Both the position numbers and the translations under genes were made by a program. A stretch of 6,746 nt of DNA, from contig JAEMQG010000046.1 of assembly GCA_022758935.1 (NCBI GenBank), positions 1 through 6,746 of the forward strand, in the 5' to 3' direction. How positions within the stretch are numbered: the stretch's first letter is position 1; each line of letters opens with the position of its first letter. The notes below the pieces were generated by a model. That model worked only from the letters and a program-made list of their open reading frames with translations, had not been told where the DNA came from and ran no database searches. Shown here piece by piece: positions 6,157 through 6,746 of the stretch. Source of the DNA: Candidatus Nitrosopumilus sp. (GTDB lineage Archaea > Thermoproteota > Nitrososphaeria > Nitrososphaerales > Nitrosopumilaceae).

Positions 6157-6160
6157 ATGT

Positions 6161-6746
6161 TTATCGTCCCGGTGCACCAGAAACTGCAATCACATCGTCA
6201 ATTCTAAGAATCATGCACGCAGCTTCTGTCGCAGATTTAATTATCTGTTCTTTTACTGCAAGAGGTTCTACAACATCAATAGCAAACATATCTGTAATTA
6301 TTGTATTTCTTGCGTCAATTCCTGTCCATTTATGTCCTTGATTTTGTTTTGCCCTGAGTGTAGCCATTGTATCAATAGGATCCATTCCGGCGTTTTCTGC
6401 TATCGTGAGAGGAATAATCTCCAATGCCTCAGCATATTTTTTAATTGCTAGTTGTTCTCTACCATCAAAACTGTCTGCCCATTCTTTAAGACTAGATGCA
6501 GCATATGATTCTGGTGCGCCTCCACCTGCAACAATTTCTGGTTTTTCAATTACATCTTTTACTACCATGAGAGAATCATGAATTGATCTGTCTACTTCAT
6601 CGATGACTCTTTGTGAACCACCTCTAATAAGTAAAGTTACAGATTGTGGATTTTTGCATCCTTCAATAAACACCCATTTATCAGATTCAACTTTCTTTTG
6701 ATGAGCCAAATCTGCAGTACCAAGATCTTTTTCTGTAAGATCATCA
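6161..6746 (-). CDS. thsA: Thermosome (group II chaperonin) subunit, C-terminal part
   Basis: An ATP-driven protein-folding chaperonin subunit that builds a double ring with a built-in lid. About 195 codons are visible; the frame is open through the right edge, so the N-terminal two thirds are missing. The fragment begins with DDLTEKDLGTADLAHQKKV of the apical domain, then FIEGCKNPQSVTLLIRGG, the return to the intermediate and equatorial domains. VAGGGAPESYAASSLKEWAD carries the conserved GGGAxE nucleotide-site motif, followed by EALEIIPLTIAENAGMDPID, TGID and VVEPLAVKEQIIKSATEAA. It ends in ILRIDDVIAVSGAPGR, a short tail without the Gly/Met-rich repeats of many archaeal homologues. The subunit class (alpha or beta) cannot be told from this part, so the symbol is tentative. 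Confidence 0.95.
   Translation of the reverse strand, partial: DDLTEKDLGTADLAHQKKVESDKWVFIEGCKNPQSVTLLIRGGSQRVIDEVDRSIHDSLMVVKDVIEKPEIVAGGGAPESYAASSLKEWADSFDGREQLAIKKYAEALEIIPLTIAENAGMDPIDTMATLRAKQNQGHKWTGIDARNTIITDMFAIDVVEPLAVKEQIIKSATEAACMILRIDDVIAVSGAPGR

Noticed and set aside
6122..6451. Plus-strand 109-codon frame rich in Cys
   Set aside because: It lies antisense to the conserved thermosome C-terminus; the Cys-rich composition comes from reading that strand backwards.

Overview
The window looks like a piece of an ammonia-oxidizing archaeon (Thaumarchaeota/Nitrososphaerota, of the AT-rich Nitrosopumilus or Nitrosarchaeum kind). The evidence is a group II chaperonin (thermosome) subunit, an archaeal-type dihydropteroate synthase paired with the archaea-specific DUF115/COG1634 pterin diphosphokinase, low GC, and A/T boxes placed about 20-26 nt before start codons, which fits leaderless archaeal promoters. 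The genus is inference; no ammonia-oxidation gene is present to prove it.

Layout: (1) 1-746, minus strand: dihydropteroate synthase, C-terminus cut off by the left edge. (2) 746-769: a very short divergent promoter region next to a perfect 15-bp palindrome. (3) 769-1506, plus: MptE-type 6-hydroxymethyl-7,8-dihydropterin diphosphokinase. (4) 1543-2118, plus: a coiled-coil protein of unknown function. (5) 2123-3646, plus: single-chain two-domain GMP synthase, 4 nt behind the unknown gene. (6) 3647-3877: a 231-bp gap with oligo-T tracts and a promoter. (7) 3878-5148, plus: an FMN-binding split-barrel (PPOX) protein, a DUF2024 protein and a cyclic phosphodiesterase-like 2H phosphoesterase, closely spaced. 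(8) 5149-5242: a convergent gap. (9) 5243-6109, minus: a ROK sugar kinase close to fructokinase. (10) 6161-6746, minus: the C-terminal third of a thermosome subunit, cut off by the right edge.

How the genes fit together: the head-to-head pair at the left encodes consecutive steps of pterin cofactor synthesis (pterin alcohol to pterin diphosphate, then condensation with an arylamine). GMP synthase next door feeds the GTP pool from which pterins are made, though that link is inference. The other genes look like ordinary chromosomal housekeeping and accessory genes. I see no mobile element, CRISPR array, tRNA, rRNA or defence system, and nothing that clearly forms a new multi-gene system. The best lead for new biology is the unknown coiled-coil gene tied to guaA.
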